A stretch of DNA of 15,645 nt, from NCBI GenBank assembly GCA_947488485.1, contig CANKZO010000042.1:1-15645 (forward strand), written 5' to 3'. A model generated the notes under the pieces. That model had not been told where the DNA came from. It worked only from the letters and a program-made list of their open reading frames with translations, and ran no database searches. Within the stretch, counting starts at the first letter, position 1. Each line of letters begins with the position of its first letter. Of the stretch, positions 1-7,928 are shown in pieces. The DNA is from Opitutia bacterium (GTDB lineage Bacteria > Verrucomicrobiota > Verrucomicrobiae > Opitutales > UBA953). Position numbers and translations under genes: made by a program.

Positions 1-1
1 C

Positions 2-1528
2 CAGCGCCTGCCGATCACCGAGCCGACGACCGTCCAGCTGCCCAACGCCTTGCTCGTGGTGGCCCCCCGCGCGCAGCAGGATTTCGCCTTCATCCGCACC
101 GACCTCTGGGTGCTTTTCGATGCGCGCACCGGCGATCAGCTCGGCGAATTCCCGGCGCAGGAACTCCTCGACGCCGCCGGCCGGTCCGGACTCCCGACCG
201 ACGCCCTGGCTTGCACGCCCGTCGGCCTCGAGGTCGGCTTCAACCTCGCGCAGATCGCGCCCCTCCTTACGCCGGCCGAAGAGCCGGTCGTCCGCCGCGA
301 GAACCAGGCGCTCCTCGCGGCCGAACAGAACCGCGGCGCGCACGTGTGTCCGGTCTGCTGGACGCGCTTCGACGCGGGCGACGCGCTGAGCATCGCGGTG
401 CATGAGAACCTGCGCGGCGATCCGATCCTCGGCTCCGACGCGCGCCTGCGCTTCCAGCCCACGCGCTTCAACGACCAAGGGCTCGCCCTCGACCCGATGG
501 GCCTGGCCTGCACCGACATCGCCTGCCCGCACTGCCGCCGCCAGCTTCCGCCCGGCTACCTGGAGCGCCCGCATCGCATCATCTCGCTCATCGGCGCCCC
601 CAGCGCCGGCAAGTCCTACTACCTCGCCGTGCTCACGCGCGTGCTGCAGGACCGCCTGCCGGAGGATTTCTCGCTTGCCTTCAAGGACGGCGACCCGAGC
701 GGCAACATGCTGCTCAACCAGATGCGCAACACGCTCTTCTCCGCGGCCACGCCGGAAGACGCGCTGCTCGGCAAGACGGCCCTCGAAGGCGCGACGTACG
801 AAAAGCTCCCGCGCCTCGGCCGGATGGTCTCCCTGCCCCGCCCGTTCATCTACTCGCTCAGCCGCCCCGGCCAGCCGGCCCTCGACACCTCGGTCATCCT
901 TTACGACAACGCCGGCGAGCACTTCGAACCCGGCATCGACATCCATGACTCGCCCGGCGCGATGCACGTCGCGACCTCGAGCGGACTCATCTTCCTTTTC
1001 GACCCGACGGCCAACGCGCGCTTCAAGGCCAAGCTCGTCGGCGTCGACGATCCGCAGCTCACCATGAAGGGACGCGTCGACCAGCAGGACAGCATCCTCT
1101 CCGAGATGGAGACGCGCATGAAGCGCGTGCTCGGCCTCGCTCACGACCAGCGCATCGCGACGCCGCTCGCCTTCGTCGTCGGCAAGTCCGACACCTGGGA
1201 GAAGCTGCTCAGCTCGCCGCTCGAACCGGTCGTCAAGGCCGGCGCGCTCGACCTCGCCGCCGTCCGCCGCAATTCTGACCGCGTCCGCGCCGTACTGCTC
1301 CAGCTCTGCCCCGGCCTCGTCGCTTCGGCCGAATCGCTCGCCGAACAGATCTGCTTCTTCGCCGCGACCTCCTTCGGCCATACGCCGGTGATGATCGGCG
1401 CCGGCCCGAACAAGGGACGCATCGCGCCGGATCCGCAGCGGCTCGCGCCGGCCCACGTGGAGGAACCCCTCTACTGGCTGCTGCATCTTTCCTCGCCGGC
1501 GATGTTCCCCGCGACCCCGACTTCCTGA
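2..1528 (+). CDS. Zinc-ribbon TRAFAC-like P-loop GTPase, 5' partial
   Basis: Cytosolic nucleotide switch, first visible gene of a four-gene operon. The frame is open back to base 2 with no ATG, so the true start lies upstream. Residues here are counted from the TTG at base 50. Two cysteine groups, CPVC (100-103) and C154/CPHC (159-162), form a probable zinc ribbon split by about 50 residues. The GTPase core follows: Walker A GAPSAGKS (182-189), a DxxG-type motif DNAGE (286-290) at the end of a hydrophobic strand, and a G4-like GKSD (378-381) at the base-specificity position. ATS (439-441) may be G5. The motif order fits TRAFAC GTPases and resembles the 'double-GTPase' families known from GTPase/GAP1 gene sets, although only one GTPase domain is visible. 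The stop overlaps the next ATG by one base, implying translational coupling. The GTPase fold is fairly certain; the exact family is not. Confidence 0.75.
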   Translation, partial: QRLPITEPTTVQLPNALLVVAPRAQQDFAFIRTDLWVLFDARTGDQLGEFPAQELLDAAGRSGLPTDALACTPVGLEVGFNLAQIAPLLTPAEEPVVRRENQALLAAEQNRGAHVCPVCWTRFDAGDALSIAVHENLRGDPILGSDARLRFQPTRFNDQGLALDPMGLACTDIACPHCRRQLPPGYLERPHRIISLIGAPSAGKSYYLAVLTRVLQDRLPEDFSLAFKDGDPSGNMLLNQMRNTLFSAATPEDALLGKTALEGATYEKLPRLGRMVSLPRPFIYSLSRPGQPALDTSVILYDNAGEHFEPGIDIHDSPGAMHVATSSGLIFLFDPTANARFKAKLVGVDDPQLTMKGRVDQQDSILSEMETRMKRVLGLAHDQRIATPLAFVVGKSDTWEKLLSSPLEPVVKAGALDLAAVRRNSDRVRAVLLQLCPGLVASAESLAEQICFFAATSFGHTPVMIGAGPNKGRIAPDPQRLAPAHVEEPLYWLLHLSSPAMFPATPTS

Positions 1529-3651
1529 TGCCCCTCCAACTCGTCTTCACTTCCGCACCGCAAGGCCTCACCCCGGGACGTTCGGGCTATTGCACCGTCG
1601 CGCGCCATCGCGCCATCCCGGACCGCCTCGCGCAGCTGCTGGAATCCGTCGGCACGCCGCATGAACTGCCGGAAGGCGAGACGTTCACTTTCCGCACGCT
1701 CGAGGCCGGTGACCGCCATTGGTTCGTGCTCTCCCGCTTCGTCGCCCGCGGCCTTGACTACACGCAACGCGACAACCGTCTCGCGCATCACCTGATCTTC
1801 ACCGCCGAAGAGGCCGCCCTGCTCGCCCCGCCCGCCGCCCTCGCCGCGCGCTGGAAAGAGTGGCTCGCCGAATGGACCGGCGCCCCCGCCTGGCTCGAAG
1901 GCGAGACCCGTCCGCTGGCCCTGGAACCCGCCACGCCGCTCTCTCCCGCCGTCACCTGGCGCGAGACCACCGGCACCGGTGCCAAGGCCGCCTGGCTGAT
2001 CGACGCGACCGGCGCGGTCTCGGTGGGCCTGCGTCATCCTCCCGCCAACGCGACGCTGCTGCGGCTGTTCGCCGAATCCTCCGCGCTCATCGGCAAGGCC
2101 GCTTGGCATGCCACCTTCACCACCGACGCCCGCATCACGGGCGAAGCCGGTTTCATCTGGGCCGCCCATGCCGAGCGCCCCGCTACGATCGACTTCGCCG
2201 ACGCCCGGACGCAGCCCGCGCCGACCGGCGACCTCGCGCGTCAGGCCGCCGCCGGCCTGACTTCACCGAAGGGAACGCCGATCGCGGTCACGCGTCGCCC
2301 CGGTGCCGCGCCTTCCGCGCCGCAAGGCGGCTCGGCCACGCCATGGATCGTGGGCGGAGTGCTCCTCGTGGTCGCCGCCGGCCTGGCCTTCCTATTCACG
2401 AGCCGCACCGAGACGCCCGCCCCCGCGCCGACCCCGGTCGTCGCTCCCGCGCCCTCCGCCAGCGACCTCGCGCAGGCGGAAGAAATCCTCAAAGTGAACC
2501 GCGCGGTCACGGAGATCATGAGCCTACTCGAGACCGGTGAGATGCTACCCGCCGCCCGCCTCTGGCTGGAGACCCATGAGAGCGCTCCTCGTCGGCTCAG
2601 CAATTACAAGGAACAGATCCTGCCCCGCATCCTCAACGGCTTCTCCGCCGGCGCGGTCCGTCAGCTCCTCGCCCAGATCGAGCGCCGCGACATCCTCGCC
2701 GACCCTAAGGCCAGCCAGGCGGCCCATGCCGAGACGCTCGAAGTCCTCCGCATCGGCAAGTCGCTCGGCGTGGCGGAAGACGCCGCCTGGAAGCAGCTGA
2801 CCGAGATCAAGGAACGTACCCTGCGCCTGCCCAAGCTCGACGTGCGCCCGGTGCTCGCCGTCCCGGGACAGTGGCGCGTCTCCGACATCGGCCCGAGTTC
2901 GCCCGTCGAGGCGGAATTCCCGCTGTCCCGCTCCGCGGTCGACCGTCTCACGAAGTGGGCCGAAGAAGCCGGGGCTTCCGCCCGCTCCACCGCGCAGATT
3001 CGCCTCCGCGTTCTGCCGATGCTCTCGCCGCATCAGCGCGACGACCAGACGCCTTACCTCAACGGCGAGATCAAGGTCACGCCGACGACGACCTGGTTCG
3101 AATCGAATTCCGAACTGGGTAAACTCCCGGCCATCGGCATCGGCCTCGGTTCGCGCCGCAATGTCGTGTCCCTCAATTTCCCGAAGGCCGAAGACGCGAA
3201 GCACGCCAATATGCTCATCGAGATCGTCTTCCCCAAGGGCGATCGCCGCGTGCTCGCCCTGATCGGTGACGCCAAGCTGCTGGTGCCGCTCGACCTCGGC
3301 GCCGGCGCCCTGCGTTACGACGCGGAGACCGGCGTAATCCGGCCGGCACCGTGGGCCGAGGCCGCCGTCAACGCCTTCGTCTGGGCCCACGGGCAGGTCG
3401 GGCTCTATCCGGCCGCGCATGGCTTCCCCGACCGCGACCTCCCGTCCGTCCGCGCCACGCGCTCGCTGCTCGAGACCGACCTGCTCCGCCTCGAAGCCAA
3501 GCAAGGCCCGGACGCTCCTCCCTACGAAGAAATCGCCGTCCGCCGCAAAGCCTTCAAAGACGGCAAGCTGATCGAAGCGGGCGCCCCGTGGGTGGTGCAA
3601 GCCGTGGACTCCAACGGCGCCGCCGGCCCGCGCCTGCTCGAATTCCGTTGA
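1528..3651 (+). CDS. GAP1-N2-like GTPase-associated protein with one membrane segment
   Basis: A 707-residue protein. The N-terminus matches the GTPase-associated protein 1 N-terminal domain type 2 as I recall it: an FTSAP strand (7-11), GRSGYCTVA (17-25), and GLDYTQRDNRLAHHL (75-89), which is the most diagnostic stretch. Residues 177-212 (a WHATFTT strand ending in FIW) resemble the downstream part of the same family in planctomycetes. One hydrophobic segment lies at about 272-291. A Pro/Ala linker follows (296-310), then a helical stretch (about 311-430), then a probably beta-rich C-terminal region of about 280 residues that I do not recognise. The likely topology is N-terminal domain in the cytosol next to the GTPase and C-terminal part in the periplasm, but flanking charges do not settle this. 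The start ATG overlaps the preceding TGA. A regulatory or activating role toward the neighbouring GTPase is inferred from family and context. Confidence 0.7.
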   Translation: MPLQLVFTSAPQGLTPGRSGYCTVARHRAIPDRLAQLLESVGTPHELPEGETFTFRTLEAGDRHWFVLSRFVARGLDYTQRDNRLAHHLIFTAEEAALLAPPAALAARWKEWLAEWTGAPAWLEGETRPLALEPATPLSPAVTWRETTGTGAKAAWLIDATGAVSVGLRHPPANATLLRLFAESSALIGKAAWHATFTTDARITGEAGFIWAAHAERPATIDFADARTQPAPTGDLARQAAAGLTSPKGTPIAVTRRPGAAPSAPQGGSATPWIVGGVLLVVAAGLAFLFTSRTETPAPAPTPVVAPAPSASDLAQAEEILKVNRAVTEIMSLLETGEMLPAARLWLETHESAPRRLSNYKEQILPRILNGFSAGAVRQLLAQIERRDILADPKASQAAHAETLEVLRIGKSLGVAEDAAWKQLTEIKERTLRLPKLDVRPVLAVPGQWRVSDIGPSSPVEAEFPLSRSAVDRLTKWAEEAGASARSTAQIRLRVLPMLSPHQRDDQTPYLNGEIKVTPTTTWFESNSELGKLPAIGIGLGSRRNVVSLNFPKAEDAKHANMLIEIVFPKGDRRVLALIGDAKLLVPLDLGAGALRYDAETGVIRPAPWAEAAVNAFVWAHGQVGLYPAAHGFPDRDLPSVRATRSLLETDLLRLEAKQGPDAPPYEEIAVRRKAFKDGKLIEAGAPWVVQAVDSNGAAGPRLLEFR

Positions 3652-3654
3652 TCC

Positions 3655-6603
3655 ATGCAGGCCGAACGCCTCATCGCCCGCATCCGCGGCCAGCTCGAAC
3701 TCGGGACGCCTGATCTCGAGGCTCGTTCGCTGGCCGGCGAATACGCGGCGCTGTGCCTGCGGGCCCGCGAACGCCTCGAGCAATGCGCCACGCTGGTGCG
3801 CGGCGGCAACGAACACGCCGCGTTCCAGGCCGCCGAAGCCGAGCCCGACCTCCTCGGCCTCTGCGCCCTGCTGAGCTTCGCGGAGTCCGACCGCTGGCAT
3901 GCGCTCTGCCGCGAACGTGGCCTGCCGGCCGGCTTCCCGCTCGACGGCCAGCACGTGCTCGCGGTCGAAAGCCTCTACGGCCGGGTCATCGGCGAAAGCC
4001 ATCCGCTCTACCGCGACTACCGCGACGCGATCCGCCGACGCGACGAAGACCGCGCGCTGGCGGTGCTGCGTTCGATCGTCCGCATCAATCCCGACGATCC
4101 GAACGCGCAGTCCGAACTCGCGCGCCTGTCCGCGAAGTTCCTGCGCGAATCGCTGGGCCGCGTCGGCGCCCTCTTCGCCGAAGGCCGCGCCGCCGAAGCC
4201 GTCGAGCTCATGCAGCGCATGGAGCGCTTCGGCGCCAACGACCTCGCCGGCGAACCCCGCTGGGACGATGCGCGCGCCCGCCGGGCGGCCTGGCTGCGCG
4301 CCAACGCCGCGGAACAAGCGATCTCCCTGGTCGCCGAAGCCGCCCTCGCCCGCGACGGCGGCCACTGGGAGGCGTGCGCCTCCGCCTTGGGCCGCACGCG
4401 CGCGCTGGAACGCGACCACCAGCTCAACCTCTCAGGGGAACTGCTCGCGCAGATGGCCGAACTCGAAGCGTGGGCCGGCGAACTCGCCGCGACCGCCGAG
4501 GCCGAGGCCAGCCTCCGCTCGGCCCTCGAAAGCCTGCTCGAGGAATGGCACGTGCTCGGCCAGGAAGCCGCCCGCGGTTCGTCGCCGGCGATCCTCATCG
4601 TGCGCCTCAGCGCCTGGATCGAACGCGCGACGCCGCACGCCGAGAGAATGCCCGAAGGCCTGCTCCGCGAAGCCCGCGCCCTCCGTCAGGCCACGCGGAT
4701 GCGCCTCAACCGACGCTACCTGCTCCTTACCTCTTCGTGGGTCGTGGGCCTGCTGCTCATCGTGGGCACCGTCGTCGCCATCAACCTGCAGCGCCAGCAA
4801 GAGGAGGAGACCCTCGGCCGCCTCTCCGAAGCCGCCCGGCTCGTCGAACTCTACGACCACGAGGCCGCCCGCCGCGCGTTGGATGAATTCGAACGCGGCG
4901 GCAACGCGGCCGACCTGGAACAACGCAAGGCGGAGACGCGTCCGCTCCGCGAGACGCTCGACAAGCAGTCGGCGCTCGAGCAGAAGCTCCGCCTCGAAGC
5001 CCGGCAGCTGGCGGAGTCCGCCCGCAACGGCGTCAACGACGGTAACGTCGCCGAAGTCGCGCGCCGGAGCACGGCTTACCTCAAGGCCTTGGGCGAAGCC
5101 GCCCCGGCCCTCCGTGAACGGCTGAAGAGCGTGCTGCCCGAACCCGAAGTCCTCGCGGCGGCCAGCCAGAGCCATCTCGGCAAGCTCCGTCAGGAACTCG
5201 ATACGCGGACGACGGCCTTGAACAAGGCCGTCCGGGACAATACCACGATCGCCGATCCCGTGGCGGCGATGGAGACCCTCGAACGGCTGCGCCTGCTGAT
5301 CAAAGTCCTCCGCGAGGCCGGCGACCGCGACTTCGACTCCGCCGAAGCCGCCGCCGAAGTCGGCGAAAGCCGCCTGGCGGGCGAACGCAAGGTCGCCGCG
5401 GCCTTGCGCGCACTGGAGGCCGCGACCGACCTCAGCAGCTACCTCGCGGCCCTCGCCGACGCCTCGGCCAACAACGCCGGCGGCAAGACCGACCTCGGCA
5501 ACCGCGCCTCCTTCGTCTTCACGCACGCGCCGACGCTGCAGTCCCTGCCCCGCCCCATCCTCGCGCCCCGCGTGGCCGCGATGTGGGACGCCGCCGCGAC
5601 CGCCGACCCGCAGGGGATCTTCCATCCCACCGTGCTCACGGACGCCGAACAGAGGCTCCTGCGCCGACTGTCGGACACTTCCCTCGCGGACAGCCTGCGG
5701 CGCGCGACCCTGAGCCTGTATTCCGTCCGCGGCGTCACGCCCGGACGCAGCGTCTACGTGGTCGGCGAGGTCGTCGAAACGAAGAACACCTTCACCGACG
5801 GCGCCGAGTTCACGCAGAAGGCCAAGGAGCTCAACCGGGACGGCGTCGTGGTCGAAGGCGCCTGGCGCCGGCGCGAATTCAACAACGGGTTCCGCAACGG
5901 CGAAGAACTCACCGCGCTCGCGCCCATCCCGGAACTCGACTTCATCCGCCAGATCACCCGCTTCCAGGACGCGCGCTCCGGCCGTCTGCTCGAGCCGCCC
6001 CTGCGCACGATGGAACGCGTCCGCCGCAGCGATTCGCCCTACCCTGAGCTCCGCGCGTTCCAGCTCCAGGAACTCTACCGGCTCGCCGGCGGCCGCCCCG
6101 ACGCCTGGGGCCTGATCTTCTCCCCGAGCGCGCAGCGCGACTCCGAGCAGCTGCGTCGCATCACGCAGAACGCCCTCGAGCCTTACGACTATCTCTTCCG
6201 CGACAAGTGGGCCGACGTGAAGGGCGAACTCCGCGCCTTCCTCGTGCCGCAAGGCGGCGCGGGCTACGCCGAGGAAGCGCGCTTCTGGCGCGCGACTTTC
6301 GCCCAACTGCGCAACCGCCGCCTGGTGTTCGCCGGCATGGTCGGCCGCGACGGCACGCCGCGCCTCCGCGAAGCGACGAAAGGCAGCGCCCTCTTCGGCC
6401 TCGATAACGACGGCAAGGTCGCGGTGCTCTTCCGCGTCGGCGAAGACGGCCTGCCGAAGCGCGTCGCCGACGCCGCGCCGCTCTCGCCGCTCCTGCGTTA
6501 TCCCGCCTTGGTCGCCGAAGCGGCCGAAGCCGCCGGCATTCCCAAGGGACTCAACCCGCCCGACGGCGGCTGGGAGACCCTCCTCCAAGGGCGCGACCTC
6601 TGA
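3655..6603 (+). CDS. Large single-pass membrane protein with long coiled coil; operon partner of the GTPase
   Basis: A 982-residue protein I cannot assign to a named family. Residues 1-350 are Ala/Glu/Arg-rich helices with a TPR-like texture, for example around 120-160. A basic patch (R353, R354) precedes one clear membrane segment at about 356-378. The next 240 residues (about 380-620) are charged heptad-like helix, probably coiled coil. From about residue 690 the protein turns globular and strand-containing, with many aromatic and Arg residues, and ends with a Pro/Gly-rich tail. The basic patch before the membrane segment suggests the N-terminus is cytosolic and the coiled coil plus C-terminal domain are periplasmic. 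It starts 3 nt after the GAP1-like gene and ends 2 nt before the GYF_2 gene, so co-expression is very likely. A scaffold or signal-transmitting role across the membrane is inference only. Confidence 0.75.
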   Translation: MQAERLIARIRGQLELGTPDLEARSLAGEYAALCLRARERLEQCATLVRGGNEHAAFQAAEAEPDLLGLCALLSFAESDRWHALCRERGLPAGFPLDGQHVLAVESLYGRVIGESHPLYRDYRDAIRRRDEDRALAVLRSIVRINPDDPNAQSELARLSAKFLRESLGRVGALFAEGRAAEAVELMQRMERFGANDLAGEPRWDDARARRAAWLRANAAEQAISLVAEAALARDGGHWEACASALGRTRALERDHQLNLSGELLAQMAELEAWAGELAATAEAEASLRSALESLLEEWHVLGQEAARGSSPAILIVRLSAWIERATPHAERMPEGLLREARALRQATRMRLNRRYLLLTSSWVVGLLLIVGTVVAINLQRQQEEETLGRLSEAARLVELYDHEAARRALDEFERGGNAADLEQRKAETRPLRETLDKQSALEQKLRLEARQLAESARNGVNDGNVAEVARRSTAYLKALGEAAPALRERLKSVLPEPEVLAAASQSHLGKLRQELDTRTTALNKAVRDNTTIADPVAAMETLERLRLLIKVLREAGDRDFDSAEAAAEVGESRLAGERKVAAALRALEAATDLSSYLAALADASANNAGGKTDLGNRASFVFTHAPTLQSLPRPILAPRVAAMWDAAATADPQGIFHPTVLTDAEQRLLRRLSDTSLADSLRRATLSLYSVRGVTPGRSVYVVGEVVETKNTFTDGAEFTQKAKELNRDGVVVEGAWRRREFNNGFRNGEELTALAPIPELDFIRQITRFQDARSGRLLEPPLRTMERVRRSDSPYPELRAFQLQELYRLAGGRPDAWGLIFSPSAQRDSEQLRRITQNALEPYDYLFRDKWADVKGELRAFLVPQGGAGYAEEARFWRATFAQLRNRRLVFAGMVGRDGTPRLREATKGSALFGLDNDGKVAVLFRVGEDGLPKRVADAAPLSPLLRYPALVAEAAEAAGIPKGLNPPDGGWETLLQGRDL

Positions 6604-6605
6604 CC

Positions 6606-7223
6606 ATGGCCCCGACGAACGCATTCCGACTCCGCTGGAAAGGCGCCGTGACCGGTCCCTTCCCGCTCGCCCGCGTCCAGGAACTGCTCCGCGCCGGCGA
6701 GATCAGCCTCCTGCACAACATCGAGGTCGACGGCCGATGGATGACGCTCCGCGATCATCTCCGCGGCCCCGGCCTGGCACGCGTGATCTCGCCTTCCGCC
6801 GAGATCGCGCCCGGCGACCAGCCGCCGCCCCCGCCCGGCTTCAGTAGCGAAGACGGCTCCGGCCTCCTGCCCGACGCCGGTCGCTCGGTCGCCGGCGAGA
6901 ACCTCGAACGCGCCGTGCGCGCCGGCTACCTCTGGTGCGGCTCGACGTTCCTGCTGCCTCCGCTCTTCGCGCTCGCGGTCTACGCCTGGCACGTGGTGTC
7001 CCCGGAGACGCCGCCGATCTCGCTCTTCATCCTGCTGACCTTCACCACCGCGCTGGGTTGCTTCCTCCCGGTCACCTTCGTGCGCCGGATCGGACGTACC
7101 CTCGACCAGGAAGGCCTGGCGGAGATCAGGCAGACCCAAGCGAGCCTCTCCCTCGTCCTGGCCTGCCTAGGCCTGCTTCTGTGGCTCTGGTGCTTCTGGA
7201 TCATCGTCCAGGCCCGCCCCTGA
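6606..7223 (+). CDS. GYF_2-domain-like protein with three membrane segments
   Basis: A 205-residue protein closing the operon. Residues 5-52 fit the bacterial GYF_2 pattern: an opening beta strand, GPFP (17-20), an amphipathic helix with LLRAGEIS (27-34), and a closing W45 before a hydrophobic turn. A linker follows that holds five prolines then Gly-Phe (73-79). Three hydrophobic segments come next, at about 109-131, 137-159 and 180-202. The GYF_2 domain should face the cytosol. Eukaryotic GYF domains bind proline-rich peptides of the PPG-hydrophobic type; for GYF_2 this is only assumed. Notably the protein's own linker carries such a sequence. The gene starts 2 nt after the previous stop, so it belongs to the same transcript. 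It probably serves as a membrane adaptor for the GTPase module, by inference. Confidence 0.75.
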   Translation: MAPTNAFRLRWKGAVTGPFPLARVQELLRAGEISLLHNIEVDGRWMTLRDHLRGPGLARVISPSAEIAPGDQPPPPPGFSSEDGSGLLPDAGRSVAGENLERAVRAGYLWCGSTFLLPPLFALAVYAWHVVSPETPPISLFILLTFTTALGCFLPVTFVRRIGRTLDQEGLAEIRQTQASLSLVLACLGLLLWLWCFWIIVQARP

Positions 7224-7281
7224 ACCTCAATCGGCTTGACGAGTCCAAAGGGCTGGGCTGGACTGACCGAACTCGGTTTTC

Positions 7282-7358
7282 GGTAGTGTAGCTCAGTTGG
7301 TTAGAGCGAGGGACTCATAAGCCCTAGGTCGGCAGTTCGATCCTGCCCACTACCACCA
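7282..7358 (+). tRNA. tRNA-Met (CAU), elongator type, with encoded CCA
   Basis: A complete cloverleaf can be drawn. The acceptor stem is 7282-7288 with 7348-7354, seven perfect pairs. The D stem is 7291-7294 with 7304-7307. The anticodon arm is 7309-7325, with loop CTCATAA and anticodon CAT at 7316-7318. The variable loop is 7326-7330. The T arm is 7331-7347, with loop TTCGATC. The discriminator is A7355 and CCA is encoded at 7356-7358. The first acceptor pair is a normal G-C, unlike initiator tRNA, so elongator Met is the first choice. A tRNA-Ile2 whose C34 becomes lysidine cannot be excluded from sequence alone. The pair closing the anticodon loop (A7313 with G7321) is a mismatch. The gene follows the GTPase operon by 58 bases and converges on rsfS. 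Confidence 0.93.
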
Positions 7359-7377
7359 CCGGGTGATGCTTTCCCCC

Positions 7378-7926
7378 TCAGGCCTTCAGGATGGCCGAGA
7401 CCGGGATGTCCAGTCCGTCCTTCCAGAGGGCTTCCAAGGCGTAGCTCTTACGGATGTCCTCGCGGAAGACATGGAAGAGCACGTCGAAGGCGTCGACGAC
7501 CGTCCAGCCGCTGTCGCGCTGGGATTCGGAGCGGCAAGTCACGCCGACTTCGTCGAGCGCCTGCTCAAGGGCGATGCGCAAGGCGCGCAGGTGCGGCTCG
7601 GAAGTGCCGGTGGCGATCACGAGGAAATCGGCGACGGAGGAAATCTGGCCCATCTCCAGGACGCGGATCTCGACGGCCTTCTTGTCATCGAGCGCGCGGA
7701 TGGCGGTGACGAGGTGAGCCGGCAGCTTGGGCAGGACGACCATCGGCTTGGCGGCGGTCTTCTCTCCGCGGCTCTTGGCCTTCAGGGGTGGGACCGCCGG
7801 GATGATGCGGCGAGCCGGACGAGCCGCGGGCTTACCACCCTTGGCGGGCGCGCGGCCCTTGAACTTGGACTTCGCGGCCGGGCGGGCGGGGGTCTTCTTG
7901 GTGGTCTTCTTTTTAAGGGCGGACAT
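7378..7926 (-). CDS. rsfS: Ribosomal silencing factor RsfS (DUF143) with lysine-rich N-terminal tail
   Basis: RsfS binds uL14 on the large ribosomal subunit and blocks subunit joining when nutrients are low. The family core occupies residues 62-182: DFLVIATGTS (100-109), W141 in SGWTVVD, FDVLFHVF (147-154), and SYALEALW (161-168). The family is usually about 105-130 residues. This protein has 182 because a tail of about 60 residues rich in Lys, Ala, Pro and Arg precedes the core. M62 (bases 7741-7743) could be an alternative start. However, the upstream ATG lies only 2 nt after the nadD stop, the normal operon spacing here, which favours the long form. The pairing with nadD is common in bacteria and supports the call. 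Confidence 0.93.
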   Translation of the reverse strand: MSALKKKTTKKTPARPAAKSKFKGRAPAKGGKPAARPARRIIPAVPPLKAKSRGEKTAAKPMVVLPKLPAHLVTAIRALDDKKAVEIRVLEMGQISSVADFLVIATGTSEPHLRALRIALEQALDEVGVTCRSESQRDSGWTVVDAFDVLFHVFREDIRKSYALEALWKDGLDIPVSAILKA

Positions 7927-7928
7927 GG

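Noticed and set aside
50..52. TTG as the start of the GTPase gene
   Set aside because: The frame continues open to base 2 with protein-like sequence, so this is only the first start-like codon in the window.
2545..6624. Minus-strand frames of 624 and 730 codons opposite the second and third operon genes
   Set aside because: Gly/Glu/Ala/Phe-rich shadow composition with no domain. The plus-strand frames have a coherent membrane segment, helices and tight operon spacing.
7237..7265. Promoter for the tRNA (TTGACG at 7237-7242)
   Set aside because: The -35 match is good, but the hexamer 17 bases downstream (TGACTG) is a poor -10, so it is not listed as a feature.
7266..7284. ACCGAA/TTCGGT inverted repeat at the 5' end of the tRNA
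   Set aside because: Six bases only, with a seven-base loop and reaching into the mature tRNA. It is not followed by a T run, so it is not a terminator, and it is easily due to chance.
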